Shown in pieces: positions 44,496 through 53,010 of a stretch of DNA of 64,000 nucleotides (position 1 is its first letter; every line of letters starts with the position of its first letter). The position numbers and the translations under genes were made by a program. The DNA is taken from contig NZ_CP068023.1 of assembly GCF_016695175.1 (NCBI RefSeq), forward strand, positions 3,177,501 through 3,241,500, written 5' to 3'. Origin of the DNA: Pseudoalteromonas sp. GCY (GTDB lineage Bacteria > Pseudomonadota > Gammaproteobacteria > Enterobacterales > Alteromonadaceae). The notes under the pieces are model-generated. The model was not told the DNA's origin. It saw only the letters and a list, made by a program, of their open reading frames with translations, and ran no database searches.

Positions 44496-44644
44496 TCGCG
44501 AGATAAACGCTAGAAAAGAGTCGCGAGATAAACTCTAGAAAAGAGTCGCGAGATAAACTCTAGAAAAGAGTCGCGAGATAAACTCTAGAAAAGAGTCGCG
44601 AGATAAACTCTAGAAAAGAGTCGCGAGATAAACTCGCTGCTACG
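44496..44644. repeat. 25-bp tandem repeat array, about six units, ending in a palindromic element
   Basis: Five full 25-bp units (starting at 44496, 44521, 44546, 44571 and 44596) and a sixth that diverges into CTCGCTGCTACG. Units 2-5 are identical; unit 1 differs by two bases. Each begins TCGCGAGATAAACTC and continues with TAGAAAAGAG, so units contain overlapping pairings. The terminal copy makes the hairpin GCGAG-ATAAA-CTCGC followed by TGCTACG, related to the repeats at 27862 and 27926. The array lies between ssrS and the cystine symporter. Confidence 0.92.
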
Positions 44645-44864
44645 AAGGATTATTGCAAGCTACGCTCATATCTCAGTGTTCTTGCTTATTACTAGTTAGT
44701 ACCAACTCACTACAAGACATCTTTATATGGAAGGAAAAACCATCAAAAACTTTCATTTTTATTGATAACCTTTTGTTCTATTCCATAGTCAAAGAATATT
44801 TTAGACCAATCAACAAAACCTCTATAGTAGCGCGTTATTTTCATATATTTCGAAAGGTATTCTG
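44645..44864. other. Upstream region of the cystine symporter gene
   Basis: No convincing gene in these 220 bp; it probably holds the symporter promoter. A GAAAGG ribosome site lies just before 44865. Confidence 0.4.
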
Positions 44865-46223
44865 ATGTCTTTTGCTGTTATCGCCGCGTTGGCGGTTTTT
44901 ATTGCCATACTTTTCGGTCTTTACCGCTTTCAACAGCGCTCCGAAACCCTGTCACGAACAGTATTATTAGGCTTAGTTGCGGGTAGCCTATTTGGACTCG
45001 CCCTACAATTTGTTTTCTCAGGTGACTTAATCACCAAACAGACTGTACTAGATTGGGTTGCGATTGTTGGTAGCGGCTATGTCAATCTTCTCAAAATGGT
45101 CATCATGCCATTGGTCTTAGTTTCTATGATTGCCGCGGTCGTAAAATTAGATAATCAAGGCTCTCTTGGAAAAATCTCGTTTGTCACCATCGCAATTTTA
45201 GTTTTTACCACGGCCATTGCGGCGCTCATTGGTATTTTTATCACTCAAGCATTTGGTTTAAGCGCTGAAGGTTTAGTCGAAGGTGCACGCGAAACTGCCA
45301 GAATAGCGGTACTTGAAGAACGCGCAACAGCCGTTGCCGATTTAACCATTCCACAAATGCTGCTTAGCTTTGTACCAACCAATCCGTTTGCTGACTTAAC
45401 TGGCGAGCGTTCTACCTCGATTATCGCCGTGGTGATTTTTGGTGTATTAACTGGTATTGCTGCTCGCAGAGCCATCTTGGAAGAGTCAGACTTAAGTAGC
45501 CCAATAAAAAATGCAGTTGAAGGCACACAGGCAGTTGTGCTGAGATTAGTACGTATGATCATCGCCCTCACGCCCTATGGTGTAGCTGGCTTGATGGCCA
45601 AAGTGATCGCCACATCTAGCATGGCTGACATTATTAGCTTACTCGGTTTTATTATTGCCTCTTACGTTGCCATTTTACTGATGTTTTTGGTGCATGGTTT
45701 GTTAGTTACTTTGGTTGGTGAAAACCCAAAGCATTTCTTCCAAAAAATTTGGCCTGTTTTAACTTTTGCTTTCACCTCACGAAGCTCTGCAGCAACCATC
45801 CCATTGAACGTTGAAGCGCAGATCCACAAGCTTAATGTTCCCCCTGCGATTGCAAACCTTTCTGCATCGTTTGGTGCGACAATCGGACAAAATGGCTGCG
45901 CTGGCATTTATCCTGCAATGCTTGCTGTAATGGTTGCGCCAACGGTAGGAATTGACCCGTTCGCACTCGACTTTATTGTCTCTTTAGTGGCTATGGTTGC
46001 AATTAGCTCGTTTGGTATTGCGGGTGTTGGAGGCGGTGCCACTTTCGCGGCGCTGGTGGTATTACCTGCGATGGGACTACCAGTGACAATTGCTGCGCTG
46101 CTTATTTCTATTGAGCCATTAATTGATATGGCAAGAACGGCACTCAATGTATCGGGCTCAATGACCGCAGGTACAGTGACAAGTCGCTTGTTAAAGCAAA
46201 AGCACAATAACGAAGCGATATAG
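44865..46223 (+). CDS. tcyP: Sodium:dicarboxylate-type symporter, probable L-cystine importer (TcyP-like)
   Basis: Inner-membrane symporter of the DAACS/GltP superfamily. 452 residues with about 8-9 membrane segments plus re-entrant loops. Visible motifs: MVIMPLVLVSMIAAVVKL, the serine-rich loop TFAFTSRSSAATIPLN (first re-entrant hairpin), SASFGATIGQNGCAGIYPA and SSFGIAGVGGGATFAALVVLPAMGLP, and ISIEPLIDMARTALNVSGSMTAG. The wording IGQNGCAG and the EPLIDMARTALNV block fit the TcyP/YdjN cystine branch better than glutamate carriers. Monocistronic with a strong terminator. Confidence 0.85.
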   Translation: MSFAVIAALAVFIAILFGLYRFQQRSETLSRTVLLGLVAGSLFGLALQFVFSGDLITKQTVLDWVAIVGSGYVNLLKMVIMPLVLVSMIAAVVKLDNQGSLGKISFVTIAILVFTTAIAALIGIFITQAFGLSAEGLVEGARETARIAVLEERATAVADLTIPQMLLSFVPTNPFADLTGERSTSIIAVVIFGVLTGIAARRAILEESDLSSPIKNAVEGTQAVVLRLVRMIIALTPYGVAGLMAKVIATSSMADIISLLGFIIASYVAILLMFLVHGLLVTLVGENPKHFFQKIWPVLTFAFTSRSSAATIPLNVEAQIHKLNVPPAIANLSASFGATIGQNGCAGIYPAMLAVMVAPTVGIDPFALDFIVSLVAMVAISSFGIAGVGGGATFAALVVLPAMGLPVTIAALLISIEPLIDMARTALNVSGSMTAGTVTSRLLKQKHNNEAI

Positions 46224-46237
46224 TGCTATGACAGCTT

Positions 46238-46264
46238 AAGGGCCAGTTAGTTATTCTGGCCCTT
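46238..46264. terminator. Bidirectional terminator between tcyP and the receiver gene
   Basis: AAGGGCCAG / CTGGCCCTT, a perfect 9-bp stem with a 9-base loop, flanked by T-rich sequence (CACTTTT) on the right. Confidence 0.8.
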
Positions 46265-46269
46265 CACTT

Positions 46270-46719
46270 TTAATCAATCACGAGCTTTGCAGTGCCAAGC
46301 CAAAAAGACAGCAAGGACTTCATTGAATCCACCAGCTCATGATATTGGGAAGGTTTGGTCATATAAGAATTCGCCCCAAGCAAGTAACACTGCTTTATAT
46401 CTAGCTCAGAGTCCGATGTACTGAACATAATAACCGGAATATGCTTAAGGTTTGCAGCCCCACGCATCTCAGCTAATACATCTTTACCGCTTTTTCGTGG
46501 CATATTTAAATCAAGAATAATAAGGCTAGGTAATAGCTCGGTGCTATTGAGTTTTTCAATCAACTCAACGCCATCACTTACAAATTGTAACTTAGCCTCC
46601 ATCACGCCGTTGTCTTCAAATGCATCACGGATTAATTCTTGGTCGTCGAAATCATCATCTGCAACTAAGATATAGTTCACAGAGTGAAGCTGTTTAATTA
46701 AATCATGATGATGGACCAT
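46270..46719 (-). CDS. Single-domain response regulator paired with a bacteriophytochrome
   Basis: A stand-alone REC protein like cyanobacterial Rcp1. Start at 46719 (MVHHHDLIKQ) follows AAGGAGAG; an upstream in-frame GTG adds two residues only. Acidic patch ADDDFDDQELI, phospho-Asp in SLIILDLNMPRKSG, Thr in FSTSDSE and Lys in MTKPSQ are present. About 149 residues, no output domain. It lies 79 bp downstream of the phytochrome kinase in the same direction and is its probable phosphoacceptor. Confidence 0.92.
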   Translation of the reverse strand: MVHHHDLIKQLHSVNYILVADDDFDDQELIRDAFEDNGVMEAKLQFVSDGVELIEKLNSTELLPSLIILDLNMPRKSGKDVLAEMRGAANLKHIPVIMFSTSDSELDIKQCYLLGANSYMTKPSQYHELVDSMKSLLSFWLGTAKLVID

Positions 46720-46798
46720 ACACACTCTCCTTAAACTCGCATTAAACCTCGAGTTTGTATGCTGATATCAGAACCGCATCAATGGCTCTACAGCTAAG

Positions 46799-49129
46799 TT
46801 AACTCTCTTGCGCTGAAATTGGCAAACTAAAATAGAAAGTAGAGCCTTGCCCCACTTCCGTTTCGACCCATATGCGACCATGATGTCTTTCGACGATTTT
46901 TTTACAAATAGCAAGCCCAAGCCCAGTACCGGCATATGCGCTACGACCATGTAATCTTTCAAAAAGATTGAAGATTTGCTCACTAAATTCGGGATCAAAA
47001 CCAATCCCGTTATCCTTAACGGCAACAATCAGTTCATTTGCTTTACGTTCGCTGCTAATCGAGACTCGTGGTGCTCTTTCTGGCGCACTAAATTTAATCC
47101 CATTATTGATTAAGTTTAGCAGCACGCGTTGCAACTGTCTGCGGTCTCCAAATACATCACCAAGCCCTGTGGTATCCACTTGTGCATTTGATTCTTTAAT
47201 CACTAACTCAAGATCCTGTAAGGTTTCAGCTAACGCATTATCGCCATCAAATGATCTAAATGACTCACCTTTACGATCAATCCGTGAAAAGCTTAATAAT
47301 CCTTTTATCAACTTTTGCATTCGCTCAGCAGAATCCATCATGCGCTTAAGATAAGAGGCATGTCTATCATTTAGCCCCTCTGCAGAACACTGGATCCGAT
47401 CGCCGAACATTTGAATTTTTCTGAGCGGTTCTTGCAGATCATGGGACGCTAAAAATGCAAAACGCTCCAGCTCTTGATTCGACTCATGTGCTTTTCCAAG
47501 TGCTATCGTCAGTAATTGCTCAGCAGTACGGCGCGAAGTGATCTCATTTTCCAACGCTTCGGTACGCTTGGTAACTTTTTGCTCTAGAATTGCATTAAGC
47601 TTTTTATATCGCTCAGATTTAGCCAGCACATAATTTACCAAGGTATTACGAAACTTCAATGCACAACTTACTTCGGCTTCCGTCCAAGGGTGAGATTTGC
47701 ACTTCACATTCTCGACCCATAACTTAAACGAACTACGTGGCATTAAACGATGGCTACCATCATCCAAAAACTCAATGGATTTTTCAGGTTTCCCTCCCCA
47801 ATTTTTGGTTTGAATAACTTCCTTTCTAAACCACATGATGAAGTGATTAGCATCCGCTGAAAGTGGCATCAATAGCACCCCACTCGCGGTTTTCGCAAAG
47901 GCTTTAAATGCTTCGTTAAGCTCACCTAAATTATGGCAATAAAAAATGGAGTCGTCCCCAAGTTGATGCTCTGCAAGCCAACGGTAAATACTCTCAATAT
48001 CCGCCTTTGCGGGAGTTTGCCCGTAGCATTCCAAATCATTTTCAACGCGCCACGCGACACCTGTAGCTTTCATCATCTCTTGTAATGCCGCGGATTCGTA
48101 GCGCAGCCCATCAACAAAAAAGATTTCTTTTGCCATGCGCTCTGTTACTGAAGAGCTTAAGGCCAGTGCATTGGCTTCAGCCATTGCTTCTAAAGAGGAG
48201 GTTTTAAGAGAAATTAAGTAAGATAACATCACCCCCATATACTGGGCGACTTCACGGGTGTTAAATGGAACTATATGCTTTTCGTAGTGGTGGCAGGCAA
48301 TCAATCCCCACAACTTGCCCGCGACAATAATACTAATGGACATAGTTGCCTGAACGCCCATATTGCGTAAATACTGACAATGAATAGGCGAAACACTACG
48401 TAAAATACAGGCACTTAAATCAATTGGCTTATCTTGCGGATAAAGCGGTGAATTTTCGCCATCAACATCAGCAAGCAAGCGGATCGGATTCCTTAGATAC
48501 AGCGCTCTTGCTTGTTTTGGAATATCAGACTCAGGAAAATGTTGATGTAGAAAGGAGTTAAGTCCACCTCGTTTAGCTTCTGCAACCACCTCACCATTAT
48601 ACTCATGGTCAAATTTATACAGCATCACCCTGTCAAACCGCGTTAACTCTCTAATTTCCTCCACGGCCATCTCGTACGAAGCCTGTAACGACTGAGAATC
48701 CACCATACTAGACAACGAATGCTTCATAAGGTGTTGCATTGAATGATTGATTTCAACGCCATGCGCCGTGTTTTGCTCAAGTTCTAAAATGAGCCCAGCT
48801 TCGTTTTGACTTGCTACTACGGAGAATTCAATGCATTTTGAGTCCTTGGTTTTTATGCTGGCTGTCATCGGATTCAAACGATGGATATCAGAGGAGTTAC
48901 AGTTGCTGGCAAGCAGCTCAGAAAATGGAGACGCAAAAATCGTTTCAGCATAAGTATTGACCAAAGCACTAGGCTCAAGTCCTACAAGTGCGGCAAAGTT
49001 TTCGCTAAAATAGCGTAGTGTTAATGTGTTGGTGTCGAATAGCAATAAATAGCCATGCGGCTGAATTGAACCTGGAATATGAATTGGCTCTTTATGACAG
49101 TTGTCTAATGTTGCTTCGAACTTCTCCAC
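46799..49129 (-). CDS. bphP: Bacteriophytochrome histidine kinase
   Basis: Red/far-red light sensor kinase of 776 residues: PAS (1-~120), GAF (~140-310), PHY (~320-500), HisKA and HATPase (~530-776). The biliverdin-attachment Cys is Cys11 in DNCHKEPIHIPGSIQPHG, the canonical bacterial position. The GAF shows the DIP motif (FPESDIPKQARALYLRN) and SPIHCQYLRNMGVQATMSIS with CHHYEKHIVPF. The kinase His lies in FLASHDLQEPLRKIQ, and the ATP site includes DNGIGFDPEF and GTGLGLAI. It forms an operon with the receiver gene. No heme oxygenase, needed for biliverdin, is seen in the window. Confidence 0.95.
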   Translation of the reverse strand: MEKFEATLDNCHKEPIHIPGSIQPHGYLLLFDTNTLTLRYFSENFAALVGLEPSALVNTYAETIFASPFSELLASNCNSSDIHRLNPMTASIKTKDSKCIEFSVVASQNEAGLILELEQNTAHGVEINHSMQHLMKHSLSSMVDSQSLQASYEMAVEEIRELTRFDRVMLYKFDHEYNGEVVAEAKRGGLNSFLHQHFPESDIPKQARALYLRNPIRLLADVDGENSPLYPQDKPIDLSACILRSVSPIHCQYLRNMGVQATMSISIIVAGKLWGLIACHHYEKHIVPFNTREVAQYMGVMLSYLISLKTSSLEAMAEANALALSSSVTERMAKEIFFVDGLRYESAALQEMMKATGVAWRVENDLECYGQTPAKADIESIYRWLAEHQLGDDSIFYCHNLGELNEAFKAFAKTASGVLLMPLSADANHFIMWFRKEVIQTKNWGGKPEKSIEFLDDGSHRLMPRSSFKLWVENVKCKSHPWTEAEVSCALKFRNTLVNYVLAKSERYKKLNAILEQKVTKRTEALENEITSRRTAEQLLTIALGKAHESNQELERFAFLASHDLQEPLRKIQMFGDRIQCSAEGLNDRHASYLKRMMDSAERMQKLIKGLLSFSRIDRKGESFRSFDGDNALAETLQDLELVIKESNAQVDTTGLGDVFGDRRQLQRVLLNLINNGIKFSAPERAPRVSISSERKANELIVAVKDNGIGFDPEFSEQIFNLFERLHGRSAYAGTGLGLAICKKIVERHHGRIWVETEVGQGSTFYFSLPISAQES

Positions 49130-49281
49130 CTTTTGTACACCTTTTTCCTTAATTTACCTCGCAATCTCATCCTATCACGGGTCCCCACCTAGTATGCAAG
49201 CAACAGAGTAAGTAAGCACTCGGTTCACAAAGCAATTAAATGCGATTAGACTTATGCAATTAGGAAGTAGAAAGTAAGTGA

Positions 49282-49527
49282 ATGATGACAACCACAGTAA
49301 AGTGTCCAACCTGCCAACAGGCTGTTGAATGGTCTGATAAAAGCCCATTTCGCCCGTTTTGCTCAAAACGCTGTCAATTAATTGATTTAGGTGATTGGTC
49401 TGACGAATCAAATACGATTTCAACACCGATGAAAAGCGGTGAGCTCACGCCTCAAGATGCGGAAAGTTTGATTGAAGATATAGAAGCGATGCTGGCAAAA
49501 AACGACAACAGCTTTTTTAAAGAATAA
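49282..49527 (+). CDS. yacG: DNA gyrase inhibitor YacG (zinc protein)
   Basis: 81-residue zinc-binding protein reported in E. coli to inhibit gyrase. The treble-clef CPTC...CSKRC spacing (Cys residues at 9, 12, 28 and 32) is exact, followed by IDLGDWSDE, characteristic of YacG. It usually sits with coaE and zapD, which are absent here. Monocistronic with a terminator. Confidence 0.93.
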   Translation: MMTTTVKCPTCQQAVEWSDKSPFRPFCSKRCQLIDLGDWSDESNTISTPMKSGELTPQDAESLIEDIEAMLAKNDNSFFKE

Positions 49528-49534
49528 ACCTGTG

Positions 49535-49551
49535 GGCCGATTTCCTCGGCC
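49535..49551 (+). terminator. Terminator after yacG
   Basis: GGCCGA-tttcc-TCGGCC followed by TTTCCCTCTC, 7 bp beyond the yacG stop. Confidence 0.7.
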
Positions 49552-49610
49552 TTTCCCTCTCATTAGCAACTTGTTTGGCAAGACAAGCAATTCAAACTCG
49601 GCGGATTGTA

Positions 49611-49919
49611 CTAGCGCTCTATTTCCGTTTGATCTTGTTCCGTCTTTTGCCCTGTGTTTCTCACCTCATTTTGATAGGTTTTAGCTATATGCCCCGCACC
49701 TTCTAAAATATCACTTAATTGGATCCGGCAAATTTCCGACAATTTAATTAAGGTACCTAAGCGAAATGAGCTTGTTCCGTTAAGATAGTCGTCTAGTGTG
49801 GTGAGACCTATTCCGAGCTTTTGGCTAATGGTTTTTTTAGTATAGCCTTTACGCTTTTTGAGTTCTTTTAGCAGTTCTCGGATCCTAAGTGTCACCTCGT
49901 ATTCTTCAGGTGTCTGCAT
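49611..49919 (-). CDS. XRE-family helix-turn-helix protein, function unknown
   Basis: Small DNA-binding protein. The start at 49919 (MQTPEEYEVTLRIRELL) follows GGGAG. The HTH reads YTKKTISQKLGIGLTTLDDYLNG (about 27-49), in the lambda-Cro/XRE fold. The tail (about 75-102) is charged (QNEVRNTGQKTEQDQTEIER). No toxin or phage gene is adjacent, so it is not obviously an antitoxin. Targets cannot be deduced. Confidence 0.8.
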   Translation of the reverse strand: MQTPEEYEVTLRIRELLKELKKRKGYTKKTISQKLGIGLTTLDDYLNGTSSFRLGTLIKLSEICRIQLSDILEGAGHIAKTYQNEVRNTGQKTEQDQTEIER

Positions 49920-49946
49920 GTCTCCCTCAGTGATACCTAGTAACAA

Positions 49947-50249
49947 ACAGCCAACAACAAAGAATACCCTTAGTTACTCTGAAGAAAACAAAAGTTATTG
50001 GAAAGTTTGTGCGCGTAAATTAAGAATTTTTCAATTCGACACTATTTCAAAAAGAGTTGTCCGCAGACTTGCTAGATGTACTCTTAATCGAAAAATACCA
50101 CAACGCAAACATGTTATCAACATGTAACTTAAAGCAGTACAAACAGTTGTAATATTTTGTACATTGATTCCAAGGAGTCGGTTCTTTACATCAATCTGGA
50201 GTACAAGCTCTCATTTTACAGGAAGGTGACAGTGACTGAAAAATGATAA
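49947..50249. other. Non-coding stretch upstream of the XRE gene
   Basis: No gene seen. Two inverted repeats stand out: ACATGT-tatca-ACATGT at 50109-50125 and GTACAAA...TTTGTAC near 50132-50162. They may be operators, possibly for the XRE protein whose start is about 190 bp away. Confidence 0.4.
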
Positions 50250-50274
50250 AGCCCTTACCGTGGAGGTTAGGGCT
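50250..50274 (-). terminator. Terminator of the cpxP/spy-like gene
   Basis: On the minus strand AGCCCTAACC-tccac-GGTAAGGGCT is followed by TTATCATTTTT, 14 bp beyond the stop at 50288. Confidence 0.85.
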
Positions 50275-50287
50275 AAGTTGGAAAGAC

Positions 50288-50749
50288 TTAATCTGCTTTT
50301 TTATGGCCTTTGTGACTACGACGTGATTTAAGTGCTTGAAGCTTATCGCGCTGCTCTTCACTCAATACATGGAATACCTTGTGGCGAGTTTCCATTGAAA
50401 GTAGCGCCCACGCTTGCTTTTTATCTTGGCCTTTTTCCAGTAAAAGTTGCGCTTGAACCTTATCAAAGGTTGGGGCTGCCATAAGTGCTTTCATTTCTTC
50501 ACGATAAGCTGAATGTGCTTCTTTTCCGCTTTCTTTTAGCGCTTTTTTGGCAGTTTTGTAATCCGCATAAATTGTCTTTAGTTGGCCTTGCTGCGCTTCT
50601 GTCAACTCTAATAACTTCTGGCCTTTATCTGATAGTAGCAACCTTGCTGAATGCTCAAGCTGCCCGCTCATCGGGCCCGCGTTTGCAGTGAAGCTGAAAG
50701 TCGATACGCCAAGTGCTGTAACTAATGCTAAAGTAGATAGTAATTTCAT
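50288..50749 (-). CDS. cpxP: CpxP/Spy-family periplasmic protein
   Basis: Periplasmic LTxxQ-family protein that in E. coli binds misfolded proteins and damps CpxA. Signal peptide MKLLSTLALVTALGVSTFSFTANA, then a mostly helical, Lys-rich domain with two LTxxQ-like motifs (LELTEAQQGQL and LSEEQRDKLQAL). 153 residues, the usual size. It is divergent from cpxR, the same arrangement as enteric cpxP/cpxRA. I call it cpxP by position; it could equally be Spy-like. Confidence 0.87.
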   Translation of the reverse strand: MKLLSTLALVTALGVSTFSFTANAGPMSGQLEHSARLLLSDKGQKLLELTEAQQGQLKTIYADYKTAKKALKESGKEAHSAYREEMKALMAAPTFDKVQAQLLLEKGQDKKQAWALLSMETRHKVFHVLSEEQRDKLQALKSRRSHKGHKKAD

Positions 50750-50826
50750 GGTATTGGCTCCTTGTTCGCCATTGCTTTGTCACTTCCAAATTTAGCAAGC
50801 ACAAAGAAAAGGAACGTCAGACAGAG

Positions 50827-50841
50827 GTAAAGTTTTGTCAG
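50827..50841 (-). promoter_or_regulatory. CpxR-box candidate
   Basis: GTAAA-N5-GTCAG resembles the CpxR consensus GTAAA-N5-GTAAA, with the second half-site only partly matching. It lies 78 bp upstream of the cpxP-like gene. Confidence 0.35.
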
Positions 50842-50950
50842 TGCTTTGCAAAAAAAAGCAAAGGCAATTTACATAAGGCGTTGAAGTAAGGTGTAATATG
50901 CTAGAGCCGAACTATTCAGGCCGACGCCAATCAACAATGCTGGACTAAGT

Positions 50951-51643
50951 ATGACAATGAAACATTCCATTTTACTTATTGATGACGACCAAGAACTTTG
51001 CAGCCTGTTAAAAGAATACTTTACTGCAGAAGGCTTTGAAGTGGCGATGGCCCACACAGGAACTGAAGGTTTACAGCTGGCATTAAAGCAAAATTTCGAT
51101 CTGATATTATTAGACGTAATGCTTCCTGAAATGGATGGTTTTGAAGTACTAAAAGCGTTACGTGTCCAGAAGATGACACCCGTTATTATGTTAACGGCAA
51201 AAGGCGATGACTTTGACCGCATCTTTGGTTTGGAGCTAGGTGCTGACGATTATATTCCAAAACCGTTTAACCACCGCGAGCTACTCGCGCGCGTTAAAGC
51301 CATTACGCGTCGCGTCGATCATTATAAGCAACACAGCCCGGATGATACCTTTACTATCCACCAGCTGCGTTTAGATGTAGCTTCGAGAAGCGCTACTGTT
51401 AATGGCGAAGTGCTGTCACTGACGGGCACCGAATACGAGGTGCTACTCTTGCTGGTCAGAACCGCAGGAGAAGTGGTCGACAAGCAGACTATTTCGCGAC
51501 AAGTACTAGGCCGGCCACTAGTGCCTTATGATCGCTCTATTGATATGCATGTCTCTAACGTTCGCAAGAAAATTGCCGCCTTAAGTGAGCACACTTATAT
51601 CAAAACGATCCGCGGCGCTGGCTATATTTTTCTAAAGGCGTAA
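50951..51643 (+). CDS. cpxR: CpxR envelope-stress response regulator
   Basis: OmpR-family transcription factor of the Cpx system. Receiver with DDD acidic cluster (LLIDDDQELCSLLKEYF), phospho-Asp in LILLDVMLPEMDGFEV and Lys in IPKPFNHREL; winged-helix domain (about 125-230) with LTGTEYEVLLLLV and SRQVLGRPLVPYDRSIDMHVSNVRKKI, close to E. coli CpxR. An alternate start at the third residue is possible. 230 residues. Three bases separate it from cpxA. Confidence 0.95.
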   Translation: MTMKHSILLIDDDQELCSLLKEYFTAEGFEVAMAHTGTEGLQLALKQNFDLILLDVMLPEMDGFEVLKALRVQKMTPVIMLTAKGDDFDRIFGLELGADDYIPKPFNHRELLARVKAITRRVDHYKQHSPDDTFTIHQLRLDVASRSATVNGEVLSLTGTEYEVLLLLVRTAGEVVDKQTISRQVLGRPLVPYDRSIDMHVSNVRKKIAALSEHTYIKTIRGAGYIFLKA

Positions 51644-51646
51644 TGA

Positions 51647-53008
51647 ATGAAGCGGTACTTACTTGTTAAGGTTTTTGCCTGGTTTTGGCTCACTATCATT
51701 GCCACTATGTTGCTGCTGCTCGGGATCAGCATGCTACAACCTGATGTTGTAGAGACTCACCGCATCTCAAAACCCATGCTGCAAAATCTAAAACAATTAG
51801 AAAAAGCGTTAATACGCGCAAGCGAGCGTCCTAATTTTGAGCTGAATAAGGTCGCCAAACTGCGTAAAAGAAAGGCGCGAAATATCTATTTGAGCCATCG
51901 CGATGCCGAAAAAAGCGTTGCCGCCGATCCCAATATAAAGACGCTGAATTTAGATTTACTCAGTTTTACCGAAGATGCCAAGCCGGCCGCTATTTTTACT
52001 CCTGAGTACAAGGCTTTTGGCCCCCTAGAGCTTACACTTCAAGGTGAAAGCTATCGTCTATATTTAATTTTTGAAAACCATACTCCAAGTGCGCTCATCA
52101 AATTAAGAACTCTACCGCTTTGGGTAAAAATCGCGGTCGTGCTGGGCGCAAGCTTGTTACTGTGTTTTTGGTTTACTCGAGATCTATTGTCGCCAATTAA
52201 AGAGCTACAAAAAGCCGCAGCAAAACTTTCTCGTGGAGAATTGTCGAGCAGAGCCGATATAAATACCAAGCGCCAAGACGAGCTCGGTCAACTGGGTCAT
52301 GATTTTAACTTGATGGCTGATAAATTAGAGTCTCTGGTTAACAACCAAAAACGCTTGCTTGCTGATATATCCCATGAACTACGCTCACCGCTCACCCGCT
52401 TGCAAATGGCCACAGGCCTCGCTGCTGGCCATGCCACAGCGCAAAGCCAAAGTTATATCGAGCGTATTGAGCGTGAAGCTCAGTTAGTTGAAAATATGCT
52501 CAGCGATATTTTGCATTTATCTAAGCTCGAAGCGGATCAAGTGCCAATCGATAAGCAAATAATTAAGCTCAATGAACTGCTCGACCCGATATTGGAAGAT
52601 GCATTGTTTGAAGCACAACAATTAGGGAAGAACCTTGTCGTCACAGCACTACCCGAGGCAACACTTTATGGCGACCCAATGCTACTTAACCGCGCATTCG
52701 AAAACATTATTCGTAACGCGATTAAGTATGCGACTAACCGTATTAATGTCGATATTGAGAGCGATAGTAATCAGTTGCTATGCACTATCAGTGATGATGG
52801 TAAAGGCGTAAGTGAAGATATGCTCGACAAGCTTTGTATTCCATTTTTCAGAGTGTCCAGCGCACGTACGCCAACCAAAAATCAAATGGGCGGGTTTGGG
52901 CTGGGTCTTGCCATTGCGCAGCACGCGTTAAAAGTACATGACGCCCATATCGAATTTAATAATAATGTAGGTTTGCAAGTCAGCATTCGAATTCCATTAC
53001 ACAGGTAG
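51647..53008 (+). CDS. cpxA: CpxA envelope-stress sensor histidine kinase
   Basis: Sensor kinase/phosphatase partnered with CpxR. Two membrane segments (about 8-29 and 160-180) flank a ~130-residue periplasmic sensor; then HAMP (about 180-235), HisKA with LADISHELRSPLTRLQ, and HATPase (NRAFENIIRNAIKYATN, GFGLGLAI). 453 residues, as in E. coli (457). ATG at 51647 chosen, just after the cpxR stop. Gene order cpxR-cpxA is as in enterics. Confidence 0.95.
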   Translation: MKRYLLVKVFAWFWLTIIATMLLLLGISMLQPDVVETHRISKPMLQNLKQLEKALIRASERPNFELNKVAKLRKRKARNIYLSHRDAEKSVAADPNIKTLNLDLLSFTEDAKPAAIFTPEYKAFGPLELTLQGESYRLYLIFENHTPSALIKLRTLPLWVKIAVVLGASLLLCFWFTRDLLSPIKELQKAAAKLSRGELSSRADINTKRQDELGQLGHDFNLMADKLESLVNNQKRLLADISHELRSPLTRLQMATGLAAGHATAQSQSYIERIEREAQLVENMLSDILHLSKLEADQVPIDKQIIKLNELLDPILEDALFEAQQLGKNLVVTALPEATLYGDPMLLNRAFENIIRNAIKYATNRINVDIESDSNQLLCTISDDGKGVSEDMLDKLCIPFFRVSSARTPTKNQMGGFGLGLAIAQHALKVHDAHIEFNNNVGLQVSIRIPLHR

Positions 53009-53010
53009 CC

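Noticed and set aside
44496..44644. Possible CRISPR array
   Set aside because: The 25-bp units are directly adjacent with no unique spacers, and no cas gene is present.
44653..44865. Open frame of 70 codons upstream of tcyP
   Set aside because: No ribosome site, low-complexity composition, and it ends on the start of the symporter gene.
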